DNA of 22,200 bases from NCBI GenBank assembly GCA_964654535.1, contig CAZZIZ010000033.1, positions 1-22,200 on the forward strand. Reading direction: 5' to 3'. Below the pieces are notes generated by a model. The model worked only from the letters and a program-made list of their open reading frames with translations, was not told the DNA's origin and did not search any database. Shown piece after piece: positions 1 to 7,898 of the stretch. The DNA comes from CAZZIZ01 sp964654535. GTDB taxonomy: Bacteria; Bacteroidota; Bacteroidia; Chitinophagales; UBA2359. The position numbers and the translations under genes were made by a program. The stretch's first letter is position 1; each line of letters starts with the position of its first letter.

Positions 1-129
1 CTTTTAAAAAGGTATTGTGAAAACAGCGCGGCGGCTTACACAGAGCACAATTGGGAAAAAGAGGAAAGCAAGTTGATTGCTTTTTATAAAAACGAAGTGC
101 TCAACGAGACCAACTTTGTTTATCGCTAA
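1..129 (+). CDS. C-terminal fragment of an upstream gene, possibly a glycosyltransferase
   Basis: An open frame runs from the first base to TAA at 127-129 and gives the last 42 residues of a protein whose start lies outside the window. The piece is hydrophilic and looks like a C-terminal amphipathic helix (around HNWEKEESKLIAFYKNEVL). Endings of this type, with Trp followed by a Lys/Glu-rich helix, are common at the C-terminus of GT4-type glycosyltransferases, but 42 residues do not allow a firm family call. Repeat copy A starts about 26 bases after the stop. Reality of the coding frame is fairly likely; the function is a weak inference. Confidence 0.45.
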   Translation, partial: LLKRYCENSAAAYTEHNWEKEESKLIAFYKNEVLNETNFVYR

Positions 130-174
130 GAAAGGTGTTTCGCCCTGAGCATTTGCGTGAAGGATAGAGAGGTA

Positions 175-335
175 GACCACCGAAGGAACCTGGGGTCAGA
201 AGAATATTTTGAGGAAAAATTTTCTAGCGCAAGGCGAAAAGCGGAGTCCTAGCCTGAGCTAGGGCGAGCATTTTCAACGCAGCGATAGGACATTTTTTGC
301 CGAAATATTCTTGACGCCAGGATGCTTCGTTGGTC
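175..335. repeat. 161-bp imperfect palindrome (module of copy A)
   Basis: The block begins GACCACCGAAG and ends CTTCGTTGGTC, so its arms are inverted repeats. Further in, GAATATTTTGAGGAAAAAT at 202-220 faces ATTTTTTGCCGAAATATTC at 292-310 (four mismatches). The centre is CCTAGC/GCTAGG around 248-263. The same 161-bp unit sits at 7899-8059, where the inner arms still match perfectly over 19 bp. Copies C and D of the host repeat lack it. This suggests an inserted MITE-like or cruciform-forming unit; no ORF is inside. Confidence 0.75.
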
Positions 336-344
336 GGTGTCTGA

Positions 345-426
345 GCTCCTGTTGTAAAAAACAAGAAAAGCGCTCAGCTCCTTAAGAGCTGGATGCGCTT
401 TTTGTTTTTTACAGAACAGAGCGAGC
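345..426 (+). other. Nested stem-loop conserved in repeat copies A, B and C
   Basis: The outer stem is GCT/AGC plus CTGTT (349-353) with AACAG (415-419). A middle stem of about 18 bp pairs 354-373 with 395-412, with a small bulge. The apical hairpin is CAGCTC (375-380) with GAGCTG (386-391). Copies B (7812-7889) and C (13560-13636) keep the same three-level pairing with different bases in the stems, which supports a real nucleic-acid structure. Whether it acts as RNA or as single-stranded DNA is not known. Confidence 0.55.
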
Positions 427-588
427 CTCGAAAGCCTGACCCCGAACTTTGGCACCGCAGCAGATTACTTTCCGCTTGCGGAAGATGTAATTTGCAAGTT
501 TGCCAAGATGTGAGTGGGGCACGCCCAAACCAGTCATTTGCTCTTTTTAGGACATTGAAGTTCTATGCACGAAACGGTCATTTCTTTC

Positions 589-596
589 TACATTTG
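589..596 (+). promoter_or_regulatory. -7 box of the tRNA-Val promoter
   Basis: TACATTTG matches the Bacteroidota -7 consensus TAnnTTTG exactly and ends 9 bases before the first base of the tRNA, a sensible spacing for transcription starting at or just before the tRNA 5' end. A clear -33 TTG at the usual distance was not seen. The stretch 527-605 contains nothing else that could be recognised. Confidence 0.55.
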
Positions 597-605
597 TCCC
601 CGATC

Positions 606-680
606 GGGTCGTTAGCTCAGTTGGTTTAGAGCGCTGCCTTGACAGGGCAGAGGTCACTGGTTCGAATCCAGTACGACCCA
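606..680 (+). tRNA. tRNA-Val (anticodon GAC)
   Basis: The cloverleaf can be drawn by hand. The acceptor stem is GGGTCGT (606-612) with ACGACCC (673-679) and discriminator A680. The D-arm contains TAGCTCAGTTGG, the anticodon stem is CTGCC/GGCAG around loop TTGACAG with anticodon GAC at 641-643, and the T-arm contains GGTTCGAATCC. GAC reads Val codons GUC and GUU. The 3' CCA is not encoded, since CTT follows the discriminator. The gene stands alone between repeat copy A and the protease gene, 37 bases before the latter. Confidence 0.96.
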
Positions 681-717
681 CTTTTGTCGCTTTCAGCTTA
701 ATGGAGCAAATTTCTTA

Positions 718-2709
718 ATGGAAATATCGAAATTGCTTATCTTGAATGCAAATCCGAATACAGTGAGAGTACGAATACTTGTTTTTCTATGCCTTTCCTT
801 TTTATCAACTAGCCTACTCGCCCAATGGAGTATTGGGGGCGAACCAAAGAGTTTTGACTTACTAGAATTAAAATCGGTGGAAGTACCGTCTATGAAGACG
901 AGCGTTCCCGATTTAAATGTCCTTGCAGAACAAGACGAGCTCGATCGCTTAGATAATATTCCTCCTCGTTTCGGGATGCCGTACAAAGCTTCCATAGATA
1001 TGAATGTGGATGGTCAATGGGCGGAAATCGAAGGTGGTGCGATTTGGCGAATGGGAATTGAAAGTCCTGGTGCACAAACCATAAACTTGAACTACTCCGA
1101 CTTTTATATGCCGCACGGAGCAACATTTCATATTTACTCTGCGGATCATAAAAATGTGATTGGCGCATTTACGGAGGTCAATAATAAGAAAAGTGGAAAG
1201 TTTGCTACTGGCTTTATAAAATCTGATGCCATAGTCCTTGAAGTTTTTGTTCCGGACGCTGTTCGTGCTGAAGCCCGATTGGTCGTATCTGAAGTTGTTT
1301 ACGGTTATCGTTCCTTGGCTTATCTTTCCAATGAAGCAAAGGATTTTGGGGACTCTGCAAGCTGCATGATAAATGTGAACTGTCCAGCAGGCGATGATTG
1401 GGACGATGCCAAAAAGAGTGTTGGCTTAATAATGACAGCTGGCAATTTCCGCTTTTGTACGGGATCTTTGATTAATAATTCTGCTGGAAATTGTACGGCT
1501 TATTTTCTTACTGCCGAGCATTGTATGGGTGGTCAATCTTCCGCTCAAATTGAAACCAGTCTTGTCATTTTCAATTATTTAACTCCCGAATGTCAAAATC
1601 CTGATTTGGAACCAGACTTCAGCCAAAACGTTCAGGGGGTTCGCATTCTATCATCTGCTGTGCCTTCTGATTTTTCGCTATGGGAATTAGATGAAAACCC
1701 AGCGCTGGCACCAAATATTTCTGGTGGTGTATTTTTTGCAGGTTGGGATCGTAACGATTCACCTAGTGAAAGAACAATAGCTTTACACCATCCGGCTGGT
1801 GACGTTATGAAAATATCGATCGATGAACAAGCGCCTATAAGTAACCAATGGCAGGCAAATCAAAGCGGTACGCACTGGCTTGTTTCTTGGAACGATGGCA
1901 TAACCGCGGGAGGAAGTTCAGGTGGCCCATTATACAACGAGCGGGGTCAGATTATTGGTCAACTAACGGGTGGTGGCTCTTTCTGCTCTAACCCTACCGC
2001 ACCAGACTTGTATGGTAAAATGGCGAGAAACTGGGATTCAGATACAGGAGTAAACGATTCTGGCTTACGCCAGTTTTTAGATGTCTTCGATGAAAATATG
2101 TTTTCCATGGACGGACAGACCTGTGGAGAATATGCGGTAGACGCTTCATTGGAAATTTTGAATCCGACAGAAGTGGGTTGCGATGAAATTGTACCCGTGC
2201 TTGAAGTACGCAACAATGGAACAACGCCTCTCAACTTGGTAGGCGTACAATTAAAATTGAATGGCGAAATAGTACAGAACAAAGTTATTACCGATGAGAT
2301 TAGCAGCTTTAGCACTGTCGCACTAGCCTTCGACGCAATTCCTGCACCGCCTGGTATAAACAATACGCTGTTGGCTTGCTTTATCAATGTAAACGGAAGT
2401 ACGGATGAAGATGTTTCTAATGATTGCACCGCAGTAATAGTTGGTTGTGAAAGTTTATTCCCAGCTGGTATCGAAGAGCTAAGAGATATTTCTATCTACC
2501 CTAACCCAAGCCAAGGCCAACTATTCCTAAATGGAATTACCGAGCCAACCGAATTGAGTCTTTTCAGCACCGACGGCAAGCTGGTCTACGAAGGTTTTGT
2601 TACGGATAATCAGTCTATCGACCTAAGTGGCTTTCAAGCAGGTTTATATGTACTGCGTATGCAGCAGGGAGATGAGTTTGTTTTGAGAAAGGTGGGTTTG
2701 GTTGATTAA
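718..2709 (+). CDS. Secreted S1-type (lysyl endopeptidase-like) serine protease with T9SS type A sorting tail
   Basis: The 663-residue product has a signal peptide (hydrophobic stretch about 18-36, ending LLAQ) and an N-terminal pro-region (about 37-205). The trypsin-like domain (about 213-460) has His268 in TAEHC, Asp318 in SDFSLWEL and Ser401 in GGSSGGPL as the likely catalytic triad. Many Cys in this domain resemble the lysyl endopeptidase branch. A CARDB-like beta domain (about 473-575) follows. The last 74 residues (590-663), with IYPNPSQG and a final LYVLRM...LRKV pattern, form a type A Por sorting tail, so the protein is expected to cross the outer membrane through T9SS and be released or attached at the surface. 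ATG 718 is the only good start; an ATG at 702 meets a stop at once. A near-consensus -7 box (CACTTTTG, 679-686) overlaps the tRNA end. Cleavage specificity cannot be judged from sequence alone. Confidence 0.92.
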   Translation: MEISKLLILNANPNTVRVRILVFLCLSFLSTSLLAQWSIGGEPKSFDLLELKSVEVPSMKTSVPDLNVLAEQDELDRLDNIPPRFGMPYKASIDMNVDGQWAEIEGGAIWRMGIESPGAQTINLNYSDFYMPHGATFHIYSADHKNVIGAFTEVNNKKSGKFATGFIKSDAIVLEVFVPDAVRAEARLVVSEVVYGYRSLAYLSNEAKDFGDSASCMINVNCPAGDDWDDAKKSVGLIMTAGNFRFCTGSLINNSAGNCTAYFLTAEHCMGGQSSAQIETSLVIFNYLTPECQNPDLEPDFSQNVQGVRILSSAVPSDFSLWELDENPALAPNISGGVFFAGWDRNDSPSERTIALHHPAGDVMKISIDEQAPISNQWQANQSGTHWLVSWNDGITAGGSSGGPLYNERGQIIGQLTGGGSFCSNPTAPDLYGKMARNWDSDTGVNDSGLRQFLDVFDENMFSMDGQTCGEYAVDASLEILNPTEVGCDEIVPVLEVRNNGTTPLNLVGVQLKLNGEIVQNKVITDEISSFSTVALAFDAIPAPPGINNTLLACFINVNGSTDEDVSNDCTAVIVGCESLFPAGIEELRDISIYPNPSQGQLFLNGITEPTELSLFSTDGKLVYEGFVTDNQSIDLSGFQAGLYVLRMQQGDEFVLRKVGLVD

Positions 2710-3515
2710 GAATCTGTAGAACCAAGTTCTCTTGCGCGCTTAAATGCCGCTTTAAGTCCTTCAATAATGCCCTTTTCTATGTTTTCCGAATCGAAAACAT
2801 TTAACGCGGCTTCTGTCGTTCCTCCCTTGGAAGAAACTCGACTTATCCAATCCTCACAAGAAATATTGCTCTTGTTATGTAAATGAACAGAGCCAATAAA
2901 TGTTTGCCAAACCAATAAGTCAGATTGAGAATCGCTAAAGCCCAATTCCTTGGCCGCCTTCATCATAGCGTTCATAAAGAAGTAAACATAAGCCGGACCA
3001 CTACCGCTTACTGCGGTTGCTGCGTCAATCATACTTTCGTCCTCGAAATAAATAGCCTTGCCAGTAGTTCCCAATAAGTTCTGCACCGCAATCAGTTCTT
3101 TACGGTCTACTTCATCGTTGGCAGTAAAAGCGGTCATGCCCATTCCAACTTGAGTTGGAAGATTAGGCATAGAGCGGATAATCTTTTTGATACCAAGACG
3201 CCCTTCTAAAGTGTCAATGGTCACCCCAGCCATTATCGATAGGACTACGTGCTTTTCGTGCAAGTAAGGCGCTATGTTTCTACAAAGCGTTTCGCTGTCT
3301 TGCGGCTTTACCGCGAGGACAACCAACTCGTTGTCGGCGATATAGTCTCCCGGAGCAGCTTCGATTTTACCCCAGTCCTTTTCCATAAGACTGCGGATAG
3401 CATCAATGTTGTGCTCCATAATAGTGAGATCTGTCGGACGTAGAACGTGGGCATCCAAGAAGCTCTGTGCAAATGTCCTACCCATATTACCTCCACCGAC
3501 GATTAAAGTTTTCAT
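2706..3515 (-). CDS. proC: Pyrroline-5-carboxylate reductase
   Basis: This 269-residue enzyme catalyses the last step of proline synthesis, reducing 1-pyrroline-5-carboxylate to proline with NAD(P)H in the cytoplasm. The N-terminal Rossmann motif is visible (LIVGGGNMG, residues 4-12), as are LAVKPQ (67-72), the family signature around SGSGPAYVYFF (170-180) and the C-terminal SKGGTTEAAL (229-238). Length is normal for the family (about 265-280). It is convergent with the protease gene, and the two stop codons share the bases TTAA at 2706-2709. The start is ATG at 3513-3515; no clear -7 box was found. It is divergent from the gene at 3686, and the shared upstream region holds a small palindrome at 3562-3577. 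Confidence 0.96.
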   Translation of the reverse strand: MKTLIVGGGNMGRTFAQSFLDAHVLRPTDLTIMEHNIDAIRSLMEKDWGKIEAAPGDYIADNELVVLAVKPQDSETLCRNIAPYLHEKHVVLSIMAGVTIDTLEGRLGIKKIIRSMPNLPTQVGMGMTAFTANDEVDRKELIAVQNLLGTTGKAIYFEDESMIDAATAVSGSGPAYVYFFMNAMMKAAKELGFSDSQSDLLVWQTFIGSVHLHNKSNISCEDWISRVSSKGGTTEAALNVFDSENIEKGIIEGLKAAFKRARELGSTDS

Positions 3516-3561
3516 AGTATAAAATTGAGCCCTCGAAGTTAAACCATCTTAGTTTTATAAA

Positions 3562-3577
3562 ATGAACTTTTGTTCAT
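3562..3577. promoter_or_regulatory. Small palindrome in a divergent intergenic region
   Basis: ATGAAC and GTTCAT form a perfect 6-bp inverted repeat around a TTTT spacer, about 47 bases upstream of proC and about 108 bases upstream of the ATG at 3686. The position and AT-rich setting suit an operator or a short hairpin. There is no second copy in the window, so the functional reading is only a suggestion. Confidence 0.25.
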
Positions 3578-3685
3578 ATTTTAGACAATACTTAGCTGAT
3601 TAAGAAGCTCAACGCTATGTAGCTAAATAACCAAGTAAAGAGTTGTTTAAGTACTATCTTGAAAGTCCTAAGAAGCCTAAAATTT

Positions 3686-6160
3686 ATGTTCCGCAGTTTA
3701 CTTTTTGTTTTGCTCATCAGTTGCACATTTCAACTGTCTGCTCAATTAACTGTAGCGCCCACTGATACCCCAGCAACTCGCGAGGACGCCGTAAACAGTC
3801 TTGTGGGAGAAGGTATAGAAATAGACAACATCTCAGTGAATTGTGGTACTGGTACTTTCGGTATTTATCAATTCAACGGAACACTTTTGGGCTTTGAAGA
3901 AGGAATCATCCTAGCCACGGGAGACATCACTAACGCCCTTGGGCCGAATGACGATGGTGGAGCGGGCTCCAACTCAGATGGAGGTCCTATTACTTTTGGC
4001 CCCCTAGACAATATAGCTGACGTAGCACTTAACGATTATTGTGTAATTGAGTTTACCCTCACGCCAGCAGGAGATGAGATATCCTTTGACTATGTCTGGG
4101 CCTCCGAAGAGTACAATGAATTTGTCTGTACTATGTTCAACGATATTTTTGCCTTTTTCATTTCTGGTCCAAATCCAGCAGGCGGAATGTACAATAATGA
4201 GAACATAGCTATTTTGGACACAACCGGTGAACCAGTATCGATTGGCACAATAAACAATGGGGACGCTACTGGCGGATGTGACGACGGTTCTGGCTGTCCT
4301 TGCAATTCGATTTTTTATGTAGATAATACAGTTGTACCTCTTGCCCCTGAAATGCAATACGATGGCTTTACAAAAGTATTGACCGCAAAAGCGGCAACAA
4401 TTCCTTGTGAGCCCTATACATTAACTTTAGCCATTGCCGATGGATCCGACGAATTTTGGGACAGTGCTATTTTTCTAGGCGCCAATTCACTTGAGTCTCC
4501 GGCCATTGCTTTAGAGACCGACTCAGATCACGTTATTGGGGACAATTTAGTGGGTTTGGAAGGATGCGTTGATGGCAGAATAATTGTCACTTACGAATTT
4601 GATACTACTGTAGACGTCAACCTGTTTTTTGAAATGGAAGGTCTTGGCGATCCAAATGTGGCAACACCTGCAGATGATTACCTCGTCACCATAAATGGAA
4701 CCGACATAACCGGCGCAACTGGTTCTATTCTTTTTGAACCGGGAGATACGGAGCAAACCTTAGTGTTCGAAGTACTGGAAGACGGAATTCCCGAGGGAAC
4801 AGAAATGATTATTTTTTCCATTGTTGGCTCAGACTTTTGTAGTAGCATAACAAACGTAAGAGATACCCTTTTCATTTACGAGGAGATTAATGCGCAGGTC
4901 TTTTTTGATAGCTTTGATGCTTGCGCTGACGACCTCCCACTTAACATTCCTCTTCAAGTAATACCCTTACTTTCTTCAGGGACAGTCTCATATGAGTGGT
5001 CACCAGCCGCTATAGTCGACGACCCTAACTTAAGTTCGACCATAGGCTCGCCAACTGGTCCCACGGTGTTTGAATGCGCAGTTTCTCTAAACGGTTGTAC
5101 CGAAATAGTAACTGTAACTGTAGAATTTGGAAGCGACCCACCTTATAGCGATGAGGTTTATACTATCTGCGACGACGCAAGCGGTGGATTTCTATTGGAT
5201 AGGTTTGCTGCTGATCCAGATTTCTTGTTTACTTGGATGCCGGCAACAGGATTGGATAATCCGAACAGCGCGCAGCCTACTTATACCGGTAATGGCTCTG
5301 CCACTTACGATGTTTTAATTGGTTCCGCCAATCCGGCATTTTGCGGTAATACCGTAAGCGTCGAAATTCAATCTCTATCTGCTGGTAGTTTTTCCGCCGG
5401 AGATGATGTAATTAGATGCCTAGTAGTAAATGAGCAAATTGGTCCACCAAGTTCTCCCGACTTTACTTATAGTTGGGATCCTGCTACAGGACTGGACGAT
5501 CCAAACATTGCCCAACCTACGCTTACTTTAGAAAACACTTCTAGCTCAACAGAATTCTTTACTTACGAACTTACCGTAACCGATGCTTCTGGATGTTCTG
5601 CATCTGATAATATTGAGGTGAGCATTTTGACGGATTTAGAAATTACTGGCCCAGACGAGGTCTTCGTCTTTGTGAACGAACCTCAAGTAATAGAGCTCGC
5701 AGGTGGTGGACCCAATGCGGTTTACACCTGGACTCCTACGCAATTTTTAAGCAGCAACACAGGCGCCACCAACACTGTCACTGTTGCGTCCGGAATACCA
5801 TCCATCACGTATAACATAGACGTCCTAGACGATTTAGGCTGTACTGGAAGCTTTGAGTTAACTGTAATCACCAGCACTAGGGCCACCGCAGCCCTGCCAA
5901 CGGCCTTTAGCCCTAACGGCGATTCAGCCAACGACGTTCTGCTGCTCGAAACTAACCAAGTAGACGAAATATTGGACTGGCGTATTTTCAATCGCTGGGG
6001 CAATGTGGTCTACGAAAACAGTGGAGATATCAATGAAGGTTGGGACGGAAACTTTAATGGTAACCCACAAGACATTGGAGTATATACCTATATTGTAACT
6101 TTCAGAGGCGTAGGTTCTGACGTTGCAACCATTCGCGGTCAAGTAACACTTTTAAAATAA
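3686..6160 (+). CDS. Choice-of-anchor L surface protein with T9SS type B (CHU_C) sorting domain
   Basis: The 824-residue product starts with a signal peptide (MFRSLLFVLLISCTFQLSAQ). The choice-of-anchor L domain fills about residues 20-270, with VWASEEYNEFV and IADGSDEFWDSAIFLG-type motifs near its middle and end. A Calx-beta-like beta sandwich follows (about 290-400). Then come four degenerate PKD/Ig-like units, each marked by an aromatic-x-W-x-P signature (YEWSP, FTWMP, YSWDP, YTWTP) and a terminal GC. The last ~88 residues (LPTAFSPNGDSANDV...FNRWGNVVYE...GWDG) are a gliding-motility-associated C-terminal domain, the type B T9SS signal. An in-frame TTG at 3659 would add nine residues; ATG 3686 is preferred because it places the hydrophobic core right after the N-terminus. 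A PorP/SprF partner is not adjacent. The next gene starts at the first base after its stop. The ligand or role is unknown; adhesion or matrix binding is a guess. Confidence 0.88.
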   Translation: MFRSLLFVLLISCTFQLSAQLTVAPTDTPATREDAVNSLVGEGIEIDNISVNCGTGTFGIYQFNGTLLGFEEGIILATGDITNALGPNDDGGAGSNSDGGPITFGPLDNIADVALNDYCVIEFTLTPAGDEISFDYVWASEEYNEFVCTMFNDIFAFFISGPNPAGGMYNNENIAILDTTGEPVSIGTINNGDATGGCDDGSGCPCNSIFYVDNTVVPLAPEMQYDGFTKVLTAKAATIPCEPYTLTLAIADGSDEFWDSAIFLGANSLESPAIALETDSDHVIGDNLVGLEGCVDGRIIVTYEFDTTVDVNLFFEMEGLGDPNVATPADDYLVTINGTDITGATGSILFEPGDTEQTLVFEVLEDGIPEGTEMIIFSIVGSDFCSSITNVRDTLFIYEEINAQVFFDSFDACADDLPLNIPLQVIPLLSSGTVSYEWSPAAIVDDPNLSSTIGSPTGPTVFECAVSLNGCTEIVTVTVEFGSDPPYSDEVYTICDDASGGFLLDRFAADPDFLFTWMPATGLDNPNSAQPTYTGNGSATYDVLIGSANPAFCGNTVSVEIQSLSAGSFSAGDDVIRCLVVNEQIGPPSSPDFTYSWDPATGLDDPNIAQPTLTLENTSSSTEFFTYELTVTDASGCSASDNIEVSILTDLEITGPDEVFVFVNEPQVIELAGGGPNAVYTWTPTQFLSSNTGATNTVTVASGIPSITYNIDVLDDLGCTGSFELTVITSTRATAALPTAFSPNGDSANDVLLLETNQVDEILDWRIFNRWGNVVYENSGDINEGWDGNFNGNPQDIGVYTYIVTFRGVGSDVATIRGQVTLLK

Positions 6161-7243
6161 ATGACATCCCCTAAGTTGATACTTATCATTTTTTGTTTTC
6201 TGTTCTGTTCTTGCGATAGTGATCCTATGATAACAGCTTCAGCAAATCAAAACCTGGAGTCAGCAGGAGAAGTAGATCCAAACGCGCCAAGTGCAGTAGC
6301 TCCCTTTAAATGCGATGGTATTAGTTTCACTTCACCACCAAACCAATTTCCTTCCTCCGACTTCAACTTTATAACTGATATGGAAACTGATTGGATATCA
6401 GTCATACCCTACGGTTTTTCTCCGATTGGTTCGCCAAACGTAACCTTCGATTCACAATGGCAATGGTGGGGTGAGAAATCGGAAGGAGCAACTACGCTAT
6501 GTGAATACGCGCAAGAGCACGATCTCAAAATAATGGTCAAGCCACACATTTGGATTTCCGGAGATTGGATTGGTAACTATGAACTACAGACGGAAGAAGA
6601 GTATTTGCAGTGGGAAGAAAATTATACCGCCTACATCTTGAACTTTGCGCAAATTGCCGAAGAACAAGGCGCTGAAATATTTTGCGTTGGTACGGAGTAC
6701 AAAAAAATTGCCGTCCAGAGACCAGAATATTGGAGAGGACTGATTGCAGAAGTACGCAATATTTTTTCAGGCAAACTTACCTACGCAGCCAATTGGGACA
6801 ACTACCGCTTCATCACTTTTTGGGATGACCTCGACTTTATAGGTATCGATGCTTACTTCCCGCTCGTCGAGGCCAAAACACCATCAGTACCCAACTTAAA
6901 AGAAGCCTGGATGCCAATCAAGAATGATCTAAAAGCGTTTTGTCAAGAGCAAAACAGATCAATCACATTTACCGAGTTTGGATATATGAGCTTAGACTAT
7001 ACCGCTTGGCACAATTGGGAAAACGAGAGCAATAAAGGATCACTGCCCGTGAATATGCTGGCTCAGTATAATTCCTACCAAGCTTTTTTCGAAACCCTTT
7101 GGGATGAGGAATGGTTTGGAGGAGGCTTTTTATGGAAGTGGTATCACGACCATCCAACGGCCGGAGGAACCAACGACAAAGACTACACGCCACAAAACAA
7201 ACCTGCTGCGGAGATTATTCAAACCTATTACGAAAGGCAATAG
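6161..7243 (+). CDS. GH113-like glycosidase lipoprotein (possible beta-mannanase)
   Basis: The 360-residue product begins with a lipoprotein signal ending FCSC, with Cys18 as the lipidation site. The residues after it (DSDP) are acidic, resembling lipoprotein export signals described for surface lipoproteins of Bacteroidota, so it may face outward. A low-complexity linker (about 20-48) leads into a TIM-barrel-like domain (about 50-360). Motifs fit GH113: SVIPYGFSP, IMVKPHIW, VGTEYKK with Glu179 as likely acid/base, DFIGIDAYFPL, and TFTEFGY with Glu272 as likely nucleophile. Characterised GH113 enzymes are beta-1,4-mannanases, but many family-like proteins are uncharacterised, so substrate is inferred. 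ATG 6161 follows the upstream TAA with no gap, implying a shared transcript and probably coupled translation with the choice-of-anchor L gene. The 3' end abuts the GNAT gene on the other strand. Confidence 0.82.
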   Translation: MTSPKLILIIFCFLFCSCDSDPMITASANQNLESAGEVDPNAPSAVAPFKCDGISFTSPPNQFPSSDFNFITDMETDWISVIPYGFSPIGSPNVTFDSQWQWWGEKSEGATTLCEYAQEHDLKIMVKPHIWISGDWIGNYELQTEEEYLQWEENYTAYILNFAQIAEEQGAEIFCVGTEYKKIAVQRPEYWRGLIAEVRNIFSGKLTYAANWDNYRFITFWDDLDFIGIDAYFPLVEAKTPSVPNLKEAWMPIKNDLKAFCQEQNRSITFTEFGYMSLDYTAWHNWENESNKGSLPVNMLAQYNSYQAFFETLWDEEWFGGGFLWKWYHDHPTAGGTNDKDYTPQNKPAAEIIQTYYERQ

Positions 7244-7684
7244 TTAGAGTACCAACTCCATTTTGTAATGCTCTAGTCCAACTTCATCGAAAGCATCACC
7301 AACAGTTTCATAACCCAACTTTTTGTAAAAGGGTGCAGCAACTGCTCTCGCGTGACAATAGAGCACATTGTACCCCTCCCCTTTTGCGTATTCCTCAGAA
7401 AAGTGACACATCTTTTTACCGATGCCTTCTCGCTGATGTGTTTCCGAAACGCAAACCTGTCGCATTTTCAGACGACCATCTTCCTGCCCTTTCAGAATTA
7501 AACAAGCCACCAGCTCATCGCCGTAGTAAGCGCCGAGGTGCATAGAATCGTGCTCGGCATCCAACTGCTCCTCAGTAAAATGAAGCCCCAATGGTTCACG
7601 CAAGATGCGATGACGCAAGAGTACCATCTCCTCATACTCATAGGAATCAAAATCAGCAAAACGTAGCAACAGATCCTCGCTCAT
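7244..7684 (-). CDS. GNAT-family N-acetyltransferase
   Basis: This 146-residue protein has the GNAT acetyl-CoA fold: MRQVCVSETHQREGIGK (74-90) holds the pyrophosphate-binding Q/R-x-x-G-x-G loop (QREGIG, 84-89), and ARAVAAPFYKKLGY (112-125) is the usual C-terminal motif B region. It transfers acetyl from acetyl-CoA to an amine; the N-terminal part recalls ElaA-like enzymes, but the substrate cannot be read from the sequence. The stop is in the first three bases after the stop of the convergent GH113-like gene, with no room for a terminator. A -7 box (TATTTTTG on the minus strand, 7690-7697) lies five bases before the ATG, suggesting a leaderless or nearly leaderless mRNA. Repeat copy B begins 40 bases upstream. 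Confidence 0.88.
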   Translation of the reverse strand: MSEDLLLRFADFDSYEYEEMVLLRHRILREPLGLHFTEEQLDAEHDSMHLGAYYGDELVACLILKGQEDGRLKMRQVCVSETHQREGIGKKMCHFSEEYAKGEGYNVLYCHARAVAAPFYKKLGYETVGDAFDEVGLEHYKMELVL

Positions 7685-7689
7685 AGATT

Positions 7690-7697
7690 CAAAAATA
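7690..7697 (-). promoter_or_regulatory. -7 box next to the GNAT start codon
   Basis: Read on the minus strand this is TATTTTTG, an exact TAnnTTTG match, and only AATCT separates it from the ATG. If transcription starts about 5-8 bases after the box, the mRNA has essentially no 5' leader. No clear -33 element was seen at the expected spacing. Confidence 0.45.
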
Positions 7698-7732
7698 ACA
7701 GAATTAGCTCAGTGGAAAAATTTTGGGCGTGC

Positions 7733-7794
7733 CCCCAAATCTCCTTGTCCAACTTGTTGGTCAGGGGACCAACAAGGGACAAGGAGATTTGGGG
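7733..7794. other. Long hairpin, type I (copy B)
   Basis: CCCCAAATCTCCTTGTCC at 7733-7750 pairs perfectly with 7777-7794 (18 bp). Inside it TTGTTGGTC (7754-7762) pairs with GACCAACAA (7767-7775) around the tetraloop AGGG. Only a 3-by-1 internal loop interrupts the two stems. Copy D has the same structure with two adjacent base pairs exchanged in a compensated way. The following bases are TCGGGCTTTCGG, not a T-run, so it is not a standard intrinsic terminator. Confidence 0.7.
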
Positions 7795-7898
7795 TCGGGC
7801 TTTCGGGGCTCGCTATGTTCTGCAGACTACACGCATCGCCCATCCAGCACTTAGGTGCTGAGGGCTCGGCGTTTGTCAGCAACATGAGCTCAAACATA

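Larger units (their letters stand above)
155..526 (-). repeat. Modular intergenic repeat, copy A (with 161-bp palindrome)
   Basis: This 372-bp non-coding block is the same repeat as those at 7725-8079, 13534-13744 and 21987-22199. It lies reversed relative to copies B and D. One end is GCGTGAAGGATAGAG (155 onward), the other GGGGCACGCCC (516-526). Modules in order: terminus, 161-bp imperfect palindrome (175-335), a nested stem-loop (345-426) framed by CTGTT/AACAG, a short conserved link to a CCTGACCCC box, then a long hairpin (about 446-505), then the GC-rich terminus. Hand alignment of 154-312 with the reverse complement of 7921-8082 gives roughly 90 percent identity. No protein is encoded here; the short open frames crossing it do not respect the repeat and are not conserved in the other copies. 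Confidence 0.85.

Noticed and set aside
249..629. Short open frames on both strands across repeat copy A and the start of the tRNA
   Set aside because: They run through the palindrome and hairpins of the repeat and one enters the tRNA; the matching positions in copies B and C do not keep the frame, and the peptides look like nothing known.
606..680. Possible attachment site for an integrated element at the tRNA-Val 3' end
   Set aside because: No integrase is nearby and no second copy of the tRNA 3' end was noticed in the window.
3659..3685. TTG start at 3659 for the choice-of-anchor L protein
   Set aside because: ATG 3686 gives a compact, normal signal peptide; the TTG adds nine residues without a visible ribosome binding site. 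It cannot be excluded.
7733..7794. Type I hairpin read as an intrinsic terminator
   Set aside because: No T-run follows on either strand (TCGGGCTTTCGG on plus, A-rich on minus), and in copy B it sits between two divergent promoters where no gene ends. A role in termination for copy D remains possible but is not shown.
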